This document shows positions 1 to 10,660 of a stretch of DNA of 64,000 bases, piece by piece. The stretch is from NCBI GenBank assembly GCA_002335605.1, contig BEDY01000005.1, positions 1,426,001-1,490,000 on the forward strand. The letters run 5' to 3'. The translations under genes and the position numbers were made by a program. Source of the DNA: Prillingera fragicola (lineage: Eukaryota; Basidiomycota; Tremellomycetes; Trichosporonales; Trichosporonaceae). Below the pieces are notes generated by a model, which worked only from the letters and a program-made list of their open reading frames with translations, did no database searches and was not told the DNA's origin. Every line of letters starts with the position of its first letter. Within the stretch, counting starts at the first letter, position 1.

Positions 1-910
1 AGCAGGCTCCGCAGCGATCTCACAAGTTCTGGCAACTAGCAGTTGTTATGTAAAGTCATCTTAAGGGCTTTCGCCAAGACTCTTACACGCAGGTTGCTCC
101 ATCAGGTCTAGTCCAAGTGGCAGAGTTTGGTGCGAATGCGTCCAAAGGTTGTGGCTACGAGCACTGGGTGTCATGCTGCCAGGAGCTGGGAGTCTGCAGT
201 CAGCCCGCTCGAAAGGCCAACATCGAGGAGGGCCAATGGGGTGGTGTCAACCGGCCAGTATGGAACAGGACGCCATCACCGCGGCGACCAACGACTAGCG
301 TCAGTGGGTGGTGTTAACGGCCCTGTTAACGGCCCTGTCTGGAGGAAGATATCTTCCACCACCAACAAGGAGGGCCAGTGGGGTGGTGGGGGCCCAAATG
401 TGGAAGAAGGACGCCAAAGTCGATGCTTAGAGCGAGTGTCCGGGGGCTTGTGCTCTGGCTCCTAAGACTCAGTAGATACTTGGGCTCCTACGACCCGAGT
501 GTAGCACCAACGGCCCTGTCAATAATGTTGTCAAGAGACGTGTGTCAGAGCATTCTATTCTTGGTGCGCTTCGCCTGCCATAGTCACAGTCGCAATGCAG
601 TCATCACATGGACAAGGCTACTGGTCGTTTGCTGTGCGGTGACGGCACTGTCGTTAACCATGGTGGAGCTACTGGCACCAAGTAGGATTCACGACATGCG
701 ACCTGGGGCACTACGTTGCAGGCCAAAAGACAGAGCACAAGGCGGATGACAGTTCAAAGCATCGTACATACATCAGCTTGCAGGGCGACTGGCCGGTGAG
801 CTGGGCGCGCGGATCCAGGAACGGCGCGCCACCTAACATGACGGACTGATTCAATCTGCTTCCATCCTCACCATTCATCCATCTAGCCATCCTCCATCAC
901 AACCACCGTG
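1..910. other. No gene recognised; short degenerate repeats
   Basis: No reading frame here resembles a known family, and the ones present (up to about 120 codons) overlap each other in different frames. The stretch holds short imperfect repeats between 227 and 388 and near 509 (listed separately). The last 100 bases would be the promoter and 5' leader of the Med19-like gene starting at 911. Confidence 0.5.
227..388. repeat. Imperfect direct repeats (20-mer pair and 12-mer tandem)
   Basis: A 20-base unit at 227-246 recurs at 369-388 with one difference. Between them a 12-base unit (ttaacggccctg) is present twice in tandem at 314-337, and its core aacggccctgtc recurs near 509. This looks like a decayed minisatellite or decayed repetitive coding DNA; no function can be assigned. 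Confidence 0.6.
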
Positions 911-2071
911 ATGGAGCTTCACAAGAACGGCGAGAGTAGCCGCTCACCCCAGGCGCAGGGGACTGAGCCGGCAGGCATCCCAAATGGGGTTGCCAACTCT
1001 GCCCTCCTCCTCCCGGAGTGGGACCGTGAGTGTCTTTCGCACCCCTCTCCAACTCGCATTTGCACTTTGCCGCCAGTCGTGCAAGACAATGCTCATACCT
1101 CGCGGCGTTGGACTTAGTATGCTCACTCAGCAGCTCTTCCGGTCAAGCATCTGCATTCGTCGCTCGACCTGATCTCGTTGCTCCACCTCGACGGTCTGTA
1201 CAACTCGTACGTTCGCCCGTACTTTGACCCGGTGCCCGAGACCGACGACGAGGGAGGGGCTACGGGGCCTGGTGGGTCAGCTGCGAAACCTGCGCGACCA
1301 CGAAAGAAGCAGGGCTTGAGCAAGGGATACGTTGGATTGCTAGAGGATTGTATCGGTGAGTTGCGCATCCACACGACCTTGGTCTGACCCGAAGACCCCG
1401 TTCCGGCCGGTAACGGAGCCGACCAGTCTCTCATTCCCCTCGTCAGCGAGTGGTTGGAGCCCGGACGACCTCCCGCGCAGCTGTGGGACGCACCCCTTGT
1501 TCCCCTCTCGATCGACAAGCTCGCCTCGGCGCGTCTTGAGTCTGGATTGAAGCAGGATGGATACGCCGGTGGTGAAAAGGTCGGCGTTCGCGAGGCCGAG
1601 GAGAAGCGTCGTCGCAAAAAGCAGGCCCGTCTCTCGCAATCCGTTGCTCCAGAGCTGCCCGACCTTGCTGCGTCGCCCTCGGCGTCTGCCCCGCCTGGCG
1701 GTGGCGGCGTCATCGGTACGCCAGTTGCACCTCCTCAGCGCGGTCAGCGTCCATTCTCCGTTCGCGGCCGCGGCGGTCCCCCTGGTTCAGGTGGACGGCC
1801 GCCATGGCCGCGTGCCAGTGCGCCGCCAGGTGCTGGTGGGTACCGTCCACCAGGAACTCCGGGTACACCGTCTCAGCGCGGTCCCGGTCCCCGTCCCGCT
1901 GGAACACCTAGCACGCCGCTGAAGCGTGCGAGTGAGAGCGCGGCGTATGGCCCTGGCGTGAAGCGCGCGCGTGCAATGGGACACCCGGGCAGCCGGAGTG
2001 CCAGCCCTGCGACTGGAGGTGGTGATGTGGGTGTCAAGGCCGTGTTCAAGCGGCGCGGGGACGAGATGTAA
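911..2071 (+). CDS. MED19: Mediator complex subunit 19-like protein (Rox3/Med19)
   Basis: The model joins 911-1025, 1131-1355 and 1395-2071 (338 codons); the second exon could instead start at 1134. The second intron is only 39 nt. Near residues 45-115 the protein reads LISLLHLDGLYNSYVRPY, then a basic spacer, then LSKGYVGLLEDCIDPVP and SLIPLV. This spacing resembles the Med19 core, where an LIS..L...YN segment is followed by an LS...L.D.ID segment. The rest is a basic coiled stretch (EAEEKRRRKKQ) and a Pro/Gly/Arg-rich disordered tail. Med19 sits in the head module of Mediator and links activators to RNA polymerase II. It converges on the Clr2-like gene with 111 bp between stops. The family call is by pattern only; a different nuclear protein remains possible. 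Confidence 0.5.
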
Positions 2072-2182
2072 CCAAAGCATGTTGGAGATGTATTAGTGCA
2101 TGGACTACAAACAGCAAGCATAGTGGTAGAACAATGGCGTCTTCTCTCTATGAACAACACTGCAGAGCATAGTGCTCGCATA

Positions 2183-4321
2183 CTATTTTTCCTGTGCAGA
2201 CCCATTTACAGGAGGTGGAAGGGTCAAGCGCAACCTTCCCGCCAGCGACTTGGCGTAGTGTGCGCGAGTCTGTTCCTCCACCTCGTTCACGGCGTCTCTC
2301 ACCGTCACGTACAAGTCCTCCTTCCAAACGCAGTGTTTGATCACGCTCTGAGTGGGCCGCATGCCGGTGAGGCCAGTAATGGTGTCGCTGGCGACCTGGC
2401 GGTTGGGACGCACGTCGTTCTCAGACGACGGCAGGTAGAAGTAGGCGTCGTCCCCGTCAAGAAGATCAGGGTAGCAGCGCCCAGCAACATCAAAGAGGTC
2501 CACCTTGATCTCGCAGTTGGGGCCGTTCAACTGGCGGTAATGAAGCTTTCGGTTCTCGTCCGTACTGGCCTCGGCCTCCTCGCCGTTCTCGCCTGCATCC
2601 TCGCATGCAAGCGAGAATAGGTCGCCGTACAGGATGCAGCGAAACTCGCCCTTGCCCGTCGCGGTAGTGTCGTCGATGGCCTCAAATGGCTCGATCGAAA
2701 TAAGTCGCACCTTGAGAAAGACGGCGTGCTGATCCGCACCCCGCCCGGGCGGTGCCAGCGACTCTTCTGGCAAGTCGGAAATCTTCTTGCGCAGGCGCAC
2801 CAGGTCCTGCTGCCAGATACGCTCGCCCTGGTACCACAGTCCCTGGTACAAGGTCATCTTGCGGGACTCAATGTCGACCAGATCCTCGTCCGAAATGACA
2901 CTCCCTGGTGGGACAACCTCAATCTTGTCAGTCGGTGCGAACGAGTCGCCTATCATCTTGGCCTGACGGATTGCCATGCCCAGCCGAAGCACCACCTCGT
3001 ACCAGTTGCGAGGCATGTCGTCAAACTTGATGAGAGCTCCCATTCCCTTCCTCCATCGGTCCGCGAGCGCCTTGCCAACAAGGTCCTCTGCCTTTGGAGG
3101 GTCCGTCTCCACTTCCTTGCCAAGTCCCTCCTGCAGAGCGCGCGTGCTCTGCAACCCAATCTTGTCCCAGCCCTTCGAGTTGCCCAGGAGCTCTGCACTT
3201 GCCGACCACGGCAAGATCTCGGACGTCTCGCGGGTCACCTCAAAGCGCTTGTTGAACATTCCCAGCGGGCGAATGCTATGCGTAAAAGTCTGGGACATGC
3301 TCGACTTGTCCGCAGGCGCTCGAGCAGCTTGTCCTGTTGCGCCATTCAGCATCCATGAGGCTGCTGCCCACTCGCGGTCGACGGACGGGCTCTTCTCGCC
3401 GTTGGCAGACTTGTCGGCAATCGATGCAATCAATCCGGGCCAGTGGGTGATCGGTGGCAAGTCTGATCCTTCTGGGGCGTCGATAGTTGGGATACGGAAG
3501 AAAATCAACTCGCCCCGGCCTGTTGTGTGTAAGCCACGATGCACACGTCGTGGGAATCGTGATGAGGCTACACTCACGGAAACGGCGCTGGGTGCGACGG
3601 TCGATAGCCCGCTCCGGCACAATTGTATCCATGGCAGCCTGCCCCTCCTCATCCTCATGGCTTTGCTTGGACTTCTTGCTCGACTCCGGGCGATCCCCAG
3701 CTGGACGCTTCGGCGCACCAGCGGAGCGACCTCCCTTCTTGGCGTATAGGCATTCACAGGTCGTGTGGTCATCCAGAGGCTTGCTCGTGTCCATCAGCCA
3801 GTCGGCATGGGGAATAAACTCGGACGCTGAGCGAAACTTGAGAACATTGCTTGAGCCCTGTTCACGTTAGCGTCTGAGACCTCGTAACATGTAGCGACGC
3901 TCACGTGTAGGTAGATGTCCTCGCGAATAGTAGTCCCATCAGCCTGGCGCTTCTTGTAGCCAAACAGTCCATAGCCCGGGGGCAGACTAATCCATGCCGA
4001 CTTGCCTGCGGCGCGTCAGTCGTCATCGAAATGGCCGACTCACCAAGACCAGTAATTCCCATCTTCTGGGCCAGGTGGTCTCCGAGACGATTCCTGTAGA
4101 GAATGTGCCTATTGTGGTCACTGCATGGTTAGATTCAGTGAGAAATAAATGGCCTGACGCCTGCCCAGCAGCTCCCACCGTAGATGTACTTACGGGCCGA
4201 GCTGGGTGTTCCACCCTCCCATAGGGTCGTCGGCAGGCGGACCGTCGCCTACTGCTGGCCAGTTGGACTTGCTGGCATCAGTGCGCGGCCAGGCAAGCAT
4301 AGGGTGGGCCGACTGGGCCAT
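2183..4321 (-). CDS. CLR2: Clr2-type transcription-silencing protein
   Basis: On the minus strand the exons are 4321-4194, 4120-4044, 4005-3905, 3857-3578 and 3519-2183, giving 640 residues with every junction in frame. The N-terminal 130 residues show the pattern of the Clr2 N-terminal domain: WPAVGDG, WNTQLG, LPPGYGLFGYKK, REDIYLHGSSNVLKFRSASE, then HADWL and CEC. The central region (GELIFFRIP followed by ITHWPGLI) matches the second Clr2 domain. In fission yeast, Clr2 is a subunit of the SHREC histone-deacetylase/remodeller complex that silences heterochromatin. The start is the first ATG before a well-placed intron; the ribosomal protein gene uL14m lies divergently 291 bp away. A Lys/Glu-rich linker (about residues 150-200) is probably disordered. 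Which complex it joins in this organism is unknown. Confidence 0.7.
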
Positions 4322-4612
4322 GGTGGTGTAAATCAATGATGATGTTATTGTTGACAGGACATTTGTGGGACGGTCATGTACTCCTGGCTGTGTGTCACCC
4401 AGAATGCCTCCTCGGTGAATTTGCTTCCGTCAACATGGTCTGCCCGAAAAGTCCAACTGCTCACAACGATTGTATTTCAACCACTTTGAGAACCCTACAC
4501 GGCCACCACTCTCCTCGAGCTACACGCAAGTAGCTTTCAGACGACAAGGGGACCACCGCGGGCACTCCTATCACCTCCTTTTTCCTCGCTACCCCTACCG
4601 TTCCTCTGCGCC

Positions 4613-5215
4613 ATGATCGGCCTCAAGGGACGCCTCAACGTGAGCAACCCGTGCCGCCTTCCTCCTCCTCTAGCTGACTCGTGCAGGTCATTGACAACTC
4701 GGGCGCGCTCATTGCCGAGTGCATCAACGTTCTCAAGGTCAAGACCAAGCTCAAGTCGACCGGTTTCGGCACTGTTGGTAAGTGTCTGTGCCCCCGCGTC
4801 GGAAGCTTGCTTCGCTCGTCTTGAATCAACACACACTTACTCTCCAGGTGACGAGATTGTGTGTGTCATCAACCGCGCTCGCCCCATCGCCCAGGGCTCT
4901 GCCTCGGCCGCCTCCAACATTCAGAAGGTGCGCCGCGGAGACGTCCGTCGCGCCGTCATCGTGCGCACTCGTAAGCCAGTCATGCGTGCCGACGGCCGTA
5001 TCGTCCGTTTTGACGACAACGCCTGCGTCCTCCTCAACAACAAGAGCGAGATGATTGGCACACGTGTCAACGGTGTGGTCTCGGCTGAGCTCAAGAACTC
5101 TGTCGGTGGAACAGACGCCAACGGTCGCTGGAGCAAGGTTCTTTCACTGGCACCAAAGGTGAGTTTGCTGCTAGCCGGTGTAAGATATGGTGGCTGACTG
5201 CTGCAGGTTGTTTAG
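4613..5215 (+). CDS. MRPL38: Mitochondrial large-subunit ribosomal protein uL14m
   Basis: Exons 4613-4639, 4687-4777, 4848-5158 and 5207-5215 give 145 residues, close to yeast Mrpl38. The protein starts [20 protein letters not shown] and continues with the L14 signatures [22 protein letters not shown] and [13 protein letters not shown]. It lies at the subunit interface of the mitochondrial ribosome. No separate presequence is visible, as in the yeast protein, where the N-terminus of the mature fold itself follows the first Met. The first coding exon is 27 nt, and the last encodes only two valines and the stop. The promoter region is shared with the divergent Clr2-like gene. Confidence 0.92.
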
Positions 5216-6342
5216 AAGTGTTTCGGGCATTGTCATTTCGCATGTATTGCATACCTCTCATTGAGAAGAACCGAAGGGGTGGATAGCGCGGTGGTCCACC
5301 TGCCGAGGTCGAATCACATATTGGAAACTGACGTCTGAGCCGTTTTGTCTGTGCTGCTGATACGGGAGTGCTTGTTCCTTACTGACAAAGGAGCCATTAA
5401 TGGGTTTGACCGAGCCATCTCGGACAGACGTTCTGCAGCACGTCGCCAATGGCAATCTACATGAGGCAAGAGATGGAGCAGCTTCCATTGGGTTGATGCC
5501 TCATCGCTTGTTCATGAAGTGCAGAGCAGGAAATGGGGCAGCGGGTGTTACTTATGTCATTGTCTACAAGGTAGAATGTTTTATGACCCTCCAGTGCATG
5601 CCGCTGGCACGAGACAGGCAAGAACTTGAAGGGTCAGCGAAATCAATATGGTGTGCTCTTTGCCTCTTTACACGGCCCGCACCAGTTCGAAACGTCATGC
5701 TAAAGCTATTTGAATGCATGGGGGCCGGTGTGGCCTCCCTCAATGCTGTCTACCAAAAAAGAATCATCTCATGGCCGATGTCAATGGGGACAACTGGGAG
5801 TTACCACCTGATTTGCTTTCTTCCCAAGACAACAGCACACGAACAATCTTATTCCTCATTCCCTAAGCAGTACTTCATCTGATGAGCTGAAAGATAGGAA
5901 AATAATACCAGCACCGCACTCGTGCTGATTGAATTTAGATCATGGAAGCTGGAGGCGACCGACAACATCTCCTGAATAGTATAATAATTAATTTAATCCA
6001 CCCCTTGGCTTTGACAATCGTTGCTAAACCTGTCAACTTTAATCCTTCATGGGCACTCCCAGCACTGTGTGTTGCAGCCATGAAGTGACTTGCGGTCAAG
6101 TATATCTAGATGCTCTCGTCTGCTGTCCCAGCCCGGTGCCGCGACTGCAGCCCCATCCAAAAACAACTCTTGAGTGCAATGCTTGCTTAACTTGCACCGC
6201 ACGCCAGTGGTCGATGAGACGCGCTCTCGCAAATCGCAAGTCTCTGCTCCGCTCTCCTTCGCTACGAAGCAAAGCAACTCTCGGTCCGAATCATGAATGC
6301 CATCTCGTCTCTCAATGCAAAGTAACTCCTTCTCAGCACACC
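5216..6342. other. Intergenic, AT-richer; no gene supported
   Basis: This is about 1.1 kb between the ends of two mitochondrial ribosomal protein genes (uL14m ends at 5215; mL49, on the other strand, ends at 6343). Base composition is less GC-rich than the neighbours. An ATG-initiated frame of 160 codons (5400-5882) has no family resemblance or bordering splice signals. It is not called a gene. Confidence 0.5.
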
Positions 6343-7102
6343 CTAGAACCCCCTGGACTCGAGCCATCCCTTGATCTCCTCAACCCATCGTCCGCGAATC
6401 TCCACCTGGCGTGAGGTATGGCGCAGAACGACCGTAGGGGGGGCGCGGAGGGGGTCGACGTGACCGTCGGCGAGGTAGCTTTCGAGGTCGCTGCGGAGGG
6501 CCTGGCGGGGTCAGTTTGGGCTCTTTAGGTAGCGGGACAACTGGAGATCGCAGGAACAGTGCTGCGCTGTGAAGAAATAAAGGCTGTAGCCAAGCAGCAC
6601 GCAGACGCAAAGACCTGGCCAGGATACAGCCATGCAGACCGAGTTCCCGTGCAGGTCATACCGCCGCGCGCGTCGTCTGCTCTGAAGCCTTGGTAGCCGC
6701 ATGAGCGACCCACAATCTGGCAGGCAGTACACCGGCCCAACAGCTCAACAGCATCAATACCGCTGCATGGCCACGCCCTGCTCCCTCATCCGCAGGAGAG
6801 TGACCACTTGCCATCCATCCTCACTGATGGACGCAGCCTTCCCTCCGCACATAAAGATCCCCAACACTCACCGAAACATCGCCCTGAACCTTCCTCACAA
6901 GCGTGCGAACTTGGCTGCCACCATTCTTAATGTCGGTGTAGACGGGAAGCTCGCCAGACGCAGTACGCTCAACAATGTAACGGGGGCGCTGGAGGGGAGG
7001 GGGCAGGCTGGCGGCGAGGTCCGCGGTCGAGGTGGACTGGGCGCGGACAAAGAGGCGCGACGAAGAGGCGAGAGGCTGGCGGAGACGGAGGAGAGCTGAC
7101 AT
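6343..7102 (-). CDS. IMG2: Mitochondrial large-subunit ribosomal protein mL49 (Img2 family)
   Basis: Two minus-strand exons, 7102-6872 and 6501-6343, give 129 residues. The N-terminus (MSALLRLRQPLASSSRLF) is basic and lacks acids, as expected of a mitochondrial presequence. The family signature follows: RYIVERTASGELPVYTDIKNGG and the junction-spanning segment VQGDVSALRSDLESYL. The protein ends with VEIRGRWVEEIKGWLESRGF, close to the conserved C-terminus of mL49. Without splicing the reading frame runs into unrelated sequence, and the join restores the family motif exactly, which supports the model. The 370-nt intron is far longer than the local norm. Confidence 0.85.
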
Positions 7103-7812
7103 GTTGGATGTGTGCGGTTGTTGATAGACGGTAACTGTGCTTCTTCAAGTCGCTGGATGGCCCAACTTTTCCGTGCATTGGTCGACATTGTCCGAGATTC
7201 GCCATGCTGAAACCACGTGGAATTTGACTCCGCCCTCCACCTTCCTCAAGGTTGGGAACAGCAGCCGATAGTGTGTGTACTGTGTCCCTCTGTCGATGTC
7301 CTCGCGTCAACTTTCTGCAATGACTACAACGTCCGCCTGGCTGATGAGCAGGGAGTGACGGCAGACCGCTAAGAGGCTCTGGACCGCGCTGCACCTACGA
7401 TGGCCCGGCTCCAACGTCGCCGTCGGTCAAGTCGACGAGCGAGCCGCAGTGAAAGGCAACACATGCATGGCCTTAGGGTACCATGCGTCCTTGACGTAAA
7501 ATGTCATTTCGTCTACACGTTCCATCTTTCTCGGCATTGGCTTTGTGCATGTGACCTGCTTCTTTCCTGCCACGCGGGCAACGCCCACGCTAAGCCGCGG
7601 CCACGGGCAGTTAGACTGGCTTGCTTGCTCATTATTCATGAGCCAACATGGCTCCATGGTCATGCCCGAGTAACCCAATAACACGTTGGGCACGACCGGC
7701 CAGCGACAGGCCAGCGAGCACTTAACTGTTGGTGCACGTCCCTAGATCCACACACTACTTCATCCGCTCACTGCTCCATCATTCTCGTTTACAAGCCCAC
7801 ACAACGCCCAAC
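7103..7812. other. Divergent promoter region
   Basis: This stretch separates the start of mL49 (minus) from the start of the ceramidase gene (plus). No gene is seen. It should hold both promoters; no confident factor site was identified. Confidence 0.5.
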
Positions 7813-8947
7813 ATGGCTGGCAATGTCTTTGACCACTTGCGCGTAGCTAACCAGCGCATAGGATGTACGTTGTCTCTTAGCAGCTGGCAAGAGCTAACCG
7901 TCAGACTTTGGCCCAGTGACGTCCACGATTGACTGGTGCGAGCTCAACTACACTCACTCGTACTACATTGCCGAGTTTGTCAACACCCTCAGCAACATTC
8001 CCTCTCTCATCGTCGCTCCCATTGCCGCTTACATCCAGTCGCGGCGCGCAGGTGTCCCAGCTCGCTATGCTGGCATCTATCTCGGTTCAGCCGGGGTAGG
8101 CATAGGCAGCTTTGCGTTTCATGGGACTTTGACGTGGGAAATGCAGCTCTTGGACGAGTTGCCGATGGTGCGTGTTACCTCGGTAGCCGAGGGCATGAGA
8201 GTTGGAAAGGATGGAGCTGACCCTGGTGCAGCTCTTCTCTGCTTCGTACGCGGCATACATAGCTTTGGAGACGTCGCCTGGAACAGACGATCGCTTCGGC
8301 ACTGCCGGTATTGCTACGCTGATCGCCGTTAATGTATTTAGCGCGCTGCTTTAGTGAGTTTGCTTGTGGTGGCCAGGTTGGCCAACTTGCAGAAGTGCAT
8401 CAACCACAGCTGACACCATCAGCATCGCCATTCCCTACCCGGTTTACTTTGAAGCATGGTTCGCCCTCCTCATGTTCACGGGCATCTTCCGTGGCGTCTA
8501 CCTCCTCAGATACATTCCACAGAACCACATTAACCGCCGCTTGGCCGGTCAGATGCTCTCGCGTGGCTTTGCCATCTGCCTCCTTGCCTTTGGCATTTGG
8601 AACGTGGACAACTACTACTGCGCCTATCTCCGCGAGACCCGCGCCAAGCTGGAGCAGGCTGGTGTGGGTGCACTCGGCCACTTGACGCAGGGTGAGTTGA
8701 AGCGGGCGGCGGCGATGGCTGACGCAGACAGGACACGGATGGTGGCATCTTCTCATGGGCTGGGGTATATACCTTCTGGATACCGCTTATATTTGTGAGG
8801 TCATGTTTGGCTCACCAGCATGCTAACTGTGCAGTGATCGGACTGTCCATCAAGACGTCCCCAGACGACTGGGACGTTAAGGGATATTCCCTGTTCCCCT
8901 TGACTGTGCCAGCGAGCAAGGCAGCTGCTGCAGAGAAAAAGATGTAA
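7813..8947 (+). CDS. YPC1: Alkaline (dihydro/phyto)ceramidase
   Basis: Six exons (7813-7864, 7905-8167, 8232-8353, 8423-8691, 8732-8794, 8835-8947) encode 293 residues, the usual size. The enzyme hydrolyses ceramides to sphingoid base and fatty acid in the ER/Golgi membrane. The N-terminus shows YFGPVTSTIDWCELNY and FVNTLSNIPSL, followed by several hydrophobic segments consistent with a seven-pass protein. Zinc and catalytic residues of the family are recognisable: the His in SFAFHGTL, the Asp in LLDELPM, and the HxxxH in GHGWWHLLMG, which is created by the fourth splice junction. The C-terminus (DDWDVKGYSLFPL, then a Lys-rich end KAAAAEKKM) is typical. Whether it prefers phyto- or dihydroceramide cannot be read from the sequence. 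Confidence 0.9.
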
Positions 8948-9620
8948 TCAATCTGTAGCATAGTGCAGTGACTGAAAGGCTCATGGAAAGGTACACGCGA
9001 GAGCCAGAGACATTCAACGGATGAAGGAGGGTTCGGTGAGGCCAAGCTCCAGGCTCCGCCACAGCACGCCGCACACACCAGTGCAACCTCTATCCTTCTC
9101 CACATTCATTCAATACATCTACTCTTTAACCATCAGCCACCAATGAACCAACACAGTGCATCAGTACAGATTTGCCAAAGCATGCATATCTCACATCTAA
9201 AACCTGGCCCTCTCGCGGTCTGTCACTGTACGGGGAGTGGCTAATCCGGCAAATCCCTTGCTTTAAGTCACGTAATCCATCGGTGACCGACCTCTTCGAC
9301 CGTAATGTTCCATCGGTGACCGTGGTTGGACCGTGGTACCTCGGAAGTGAGTGATCGCGCCGGGAATGGGAACAGGCGAGCGAGCGGATGTGCAGAGTGT
9401 ACAGCTAGAGGAGGCCTGTCTGGCCTGTCTGGCCTGTCTGGTGCGTCTGCGTGTCTGTGGGGTGAGATTGGGCGGGTAGGGACGAAGTAGTGTTGAGGAT
9501 GGACCTCTTCATTACCCGCTGAACGCGTTCTTTGCTCTTTTCTACAATACTCTTCTGCTCTTGCCGCCTCCTACCTGGCCCACCTGCATAGTCACTCCCT
9601 TCATCCTCGCCGCAATTATC
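8948..9620. other. Intergenic region with a short tandem repeat
   Basis: No gene was found between the ceramidase and the next plus-strand gene. A 9-base tandem repeat lies at 9414-9449. The last 100 bases are pyrimidine-rich (ctcttttctacaatactctt), as is common before fungal start codons. Confidence 0.5.
9414..9449. repeat. 9-bp tandem repeat, three copies plus one degenerate
   Basis: The unit gcctgtctg occurs at 9414-9422, 9423-9431 and 9432-9440, followed by gtgcgtctg. It lies about 170 bp upstream of the start codon at 9621. Confidence 0.8.
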
Positions 9621-10298
9621 ATGCCTCCCTTCCTCCGCATTGCCGGCGTCGGCGCCCTCGGCGGCGCCGCCTACGCCACGTACGAGCACAACCGCCTTGT
9701 CAAGACGTACCCCATCCGCGGACCCGAGAGCTACCACCGCCTACCAGTCCTCAAGGAACCCCTGGGTCTCGTCGGCCCCGAATACGTGTATGCTCGCATC
9801 CCCGTCCCTCAACCTACCGAGAACGAGGACCCAGCCAGGAAGGCCGTCCGCGAGGCGCCTCTGGACGTTTACATCCTCCACTTCTTCTCCACCGTGGCTC
9901 TCCAGATCGAGGGCTGGATCTGCAAGCAGATCGGCTACCACTCTGCCGCGGCTCTCGACGCCCCCGCTCCAGTGCTTGCGGCCGTCAAGGCTGGGCTGGC
10001 CGAGGAGTGGGTCGGCGGATACTTTGTCACCCAGGAGCGCAGCCCGACCAGCCTCGTGCTCTACTGGACGCTGCCCAAGCAAAAGGTGCCCAACCCCACC
10101 ATGCCGCAGGGTGGCACCCAGGAGATTGCTGCAGTCGTCTTGCCTGGCGGCAAGGAGATTGAGCTGTCGTACGGCTGCACCGACATCTTTACCCCCGGAG
10201 GAGGCTACGACAGCGTCATGAACTGGGCGCATTTGACCTACCAGCGTCACCTGTTTGACCGTGCCGTGAAGCATGTGCGCCGTACTGCTGGTGTCTAG
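9621..10298 (+). CDS. Conserved-looking protein of unknown function
   Basis: An uninterrupted frame of 225 residues starts at the ATG at 9621; an upstream in-frame extension has no ATG. Codon use is strongly GC-biased at third positions, as in neighbouring real genes. The first 20 residues (MPPFLRIAGVGALGGAAYAT) are hydrophobic, small and Gly-rich, like a membrane anchor or organelle signal. The core contains APLDVYILHFFSTVALQIEG and a C-terminal SVMNWAHLTYQRHLFD. It resembles no family I can name with confidence. It converges on the thiolase gene with about 360 bp between stops. Confidence 0.65.
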   Translation: MPPFLRIAGVGALGGAAYATYEHNRLVKTYPIRGPESYHRLPVLKEPLGLVGPEYVYARIPVPQPTENEDPARKAVREAPLDVYILHFFSTVALQIEGWICKQIGYHSAAALDAPAPVLAAVKAGLAEEWVGGYFVTQERSPTSLVLYWTLPKQKVPNPTMPQGGTQEIAAVVLPGGKEIELSYGCTDIFTPGGGYDSVMNWAHLTYQRHLFDRAVKHVRRTAGV

Positions 10299-10660
10299 AC
10301 ACTCTGCAGCTTGGCATTGTGCTCGCAAAGCACTGACGGGGAAGCCAAACAGTCAATGTGACTATCGCTTCGGGCTGTTCCATGTTCTACACAGACAATG
10401 CAGACATTGAGACTGGCCAATGACGCACTCACCAAAACCTGATCGTTGAATCTGACCATGAAGCTGTTTGCCCACAACTCCTCCCGTCACTGGACTCCCG
10501 ACGTGCGCTGCGTTTGCTTCTAACTACTAACGATGCATGATCCTGCTCTACCAAGCCCCAATACCAGTGGCTCGTGGTGCACAACCTACGCGCCCCACGA
10601 ACAACCTAATTACAAGTTGGCGCGCGGCGCCTGCTCCGCGTCCGACACGCCGGCCTCATC
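10299..10660. other. Intergenic, convergent 3' ends
   Basis: This is 362 bp between the stop codons of two convergent genes. It presumably contains both 3' untranslated regions and polyadenylation sites. Nothing else was seen. Confidence 0.5.

Noticed and set aside
1123..1713. Minus-strand frame of 196 codons
   Set aside because: It overlaps the Med19-like exons antisense and has no domain; the plus-strand joins are in frame with plausible splice sites.
5400..5882. ATG-started frame of 160 codons in AT-richer DNA
   Set aside because: No family resemblance, no splice signals fitting a gene model, and composition unlike neighbouring genes. Only transcript data could revive it.
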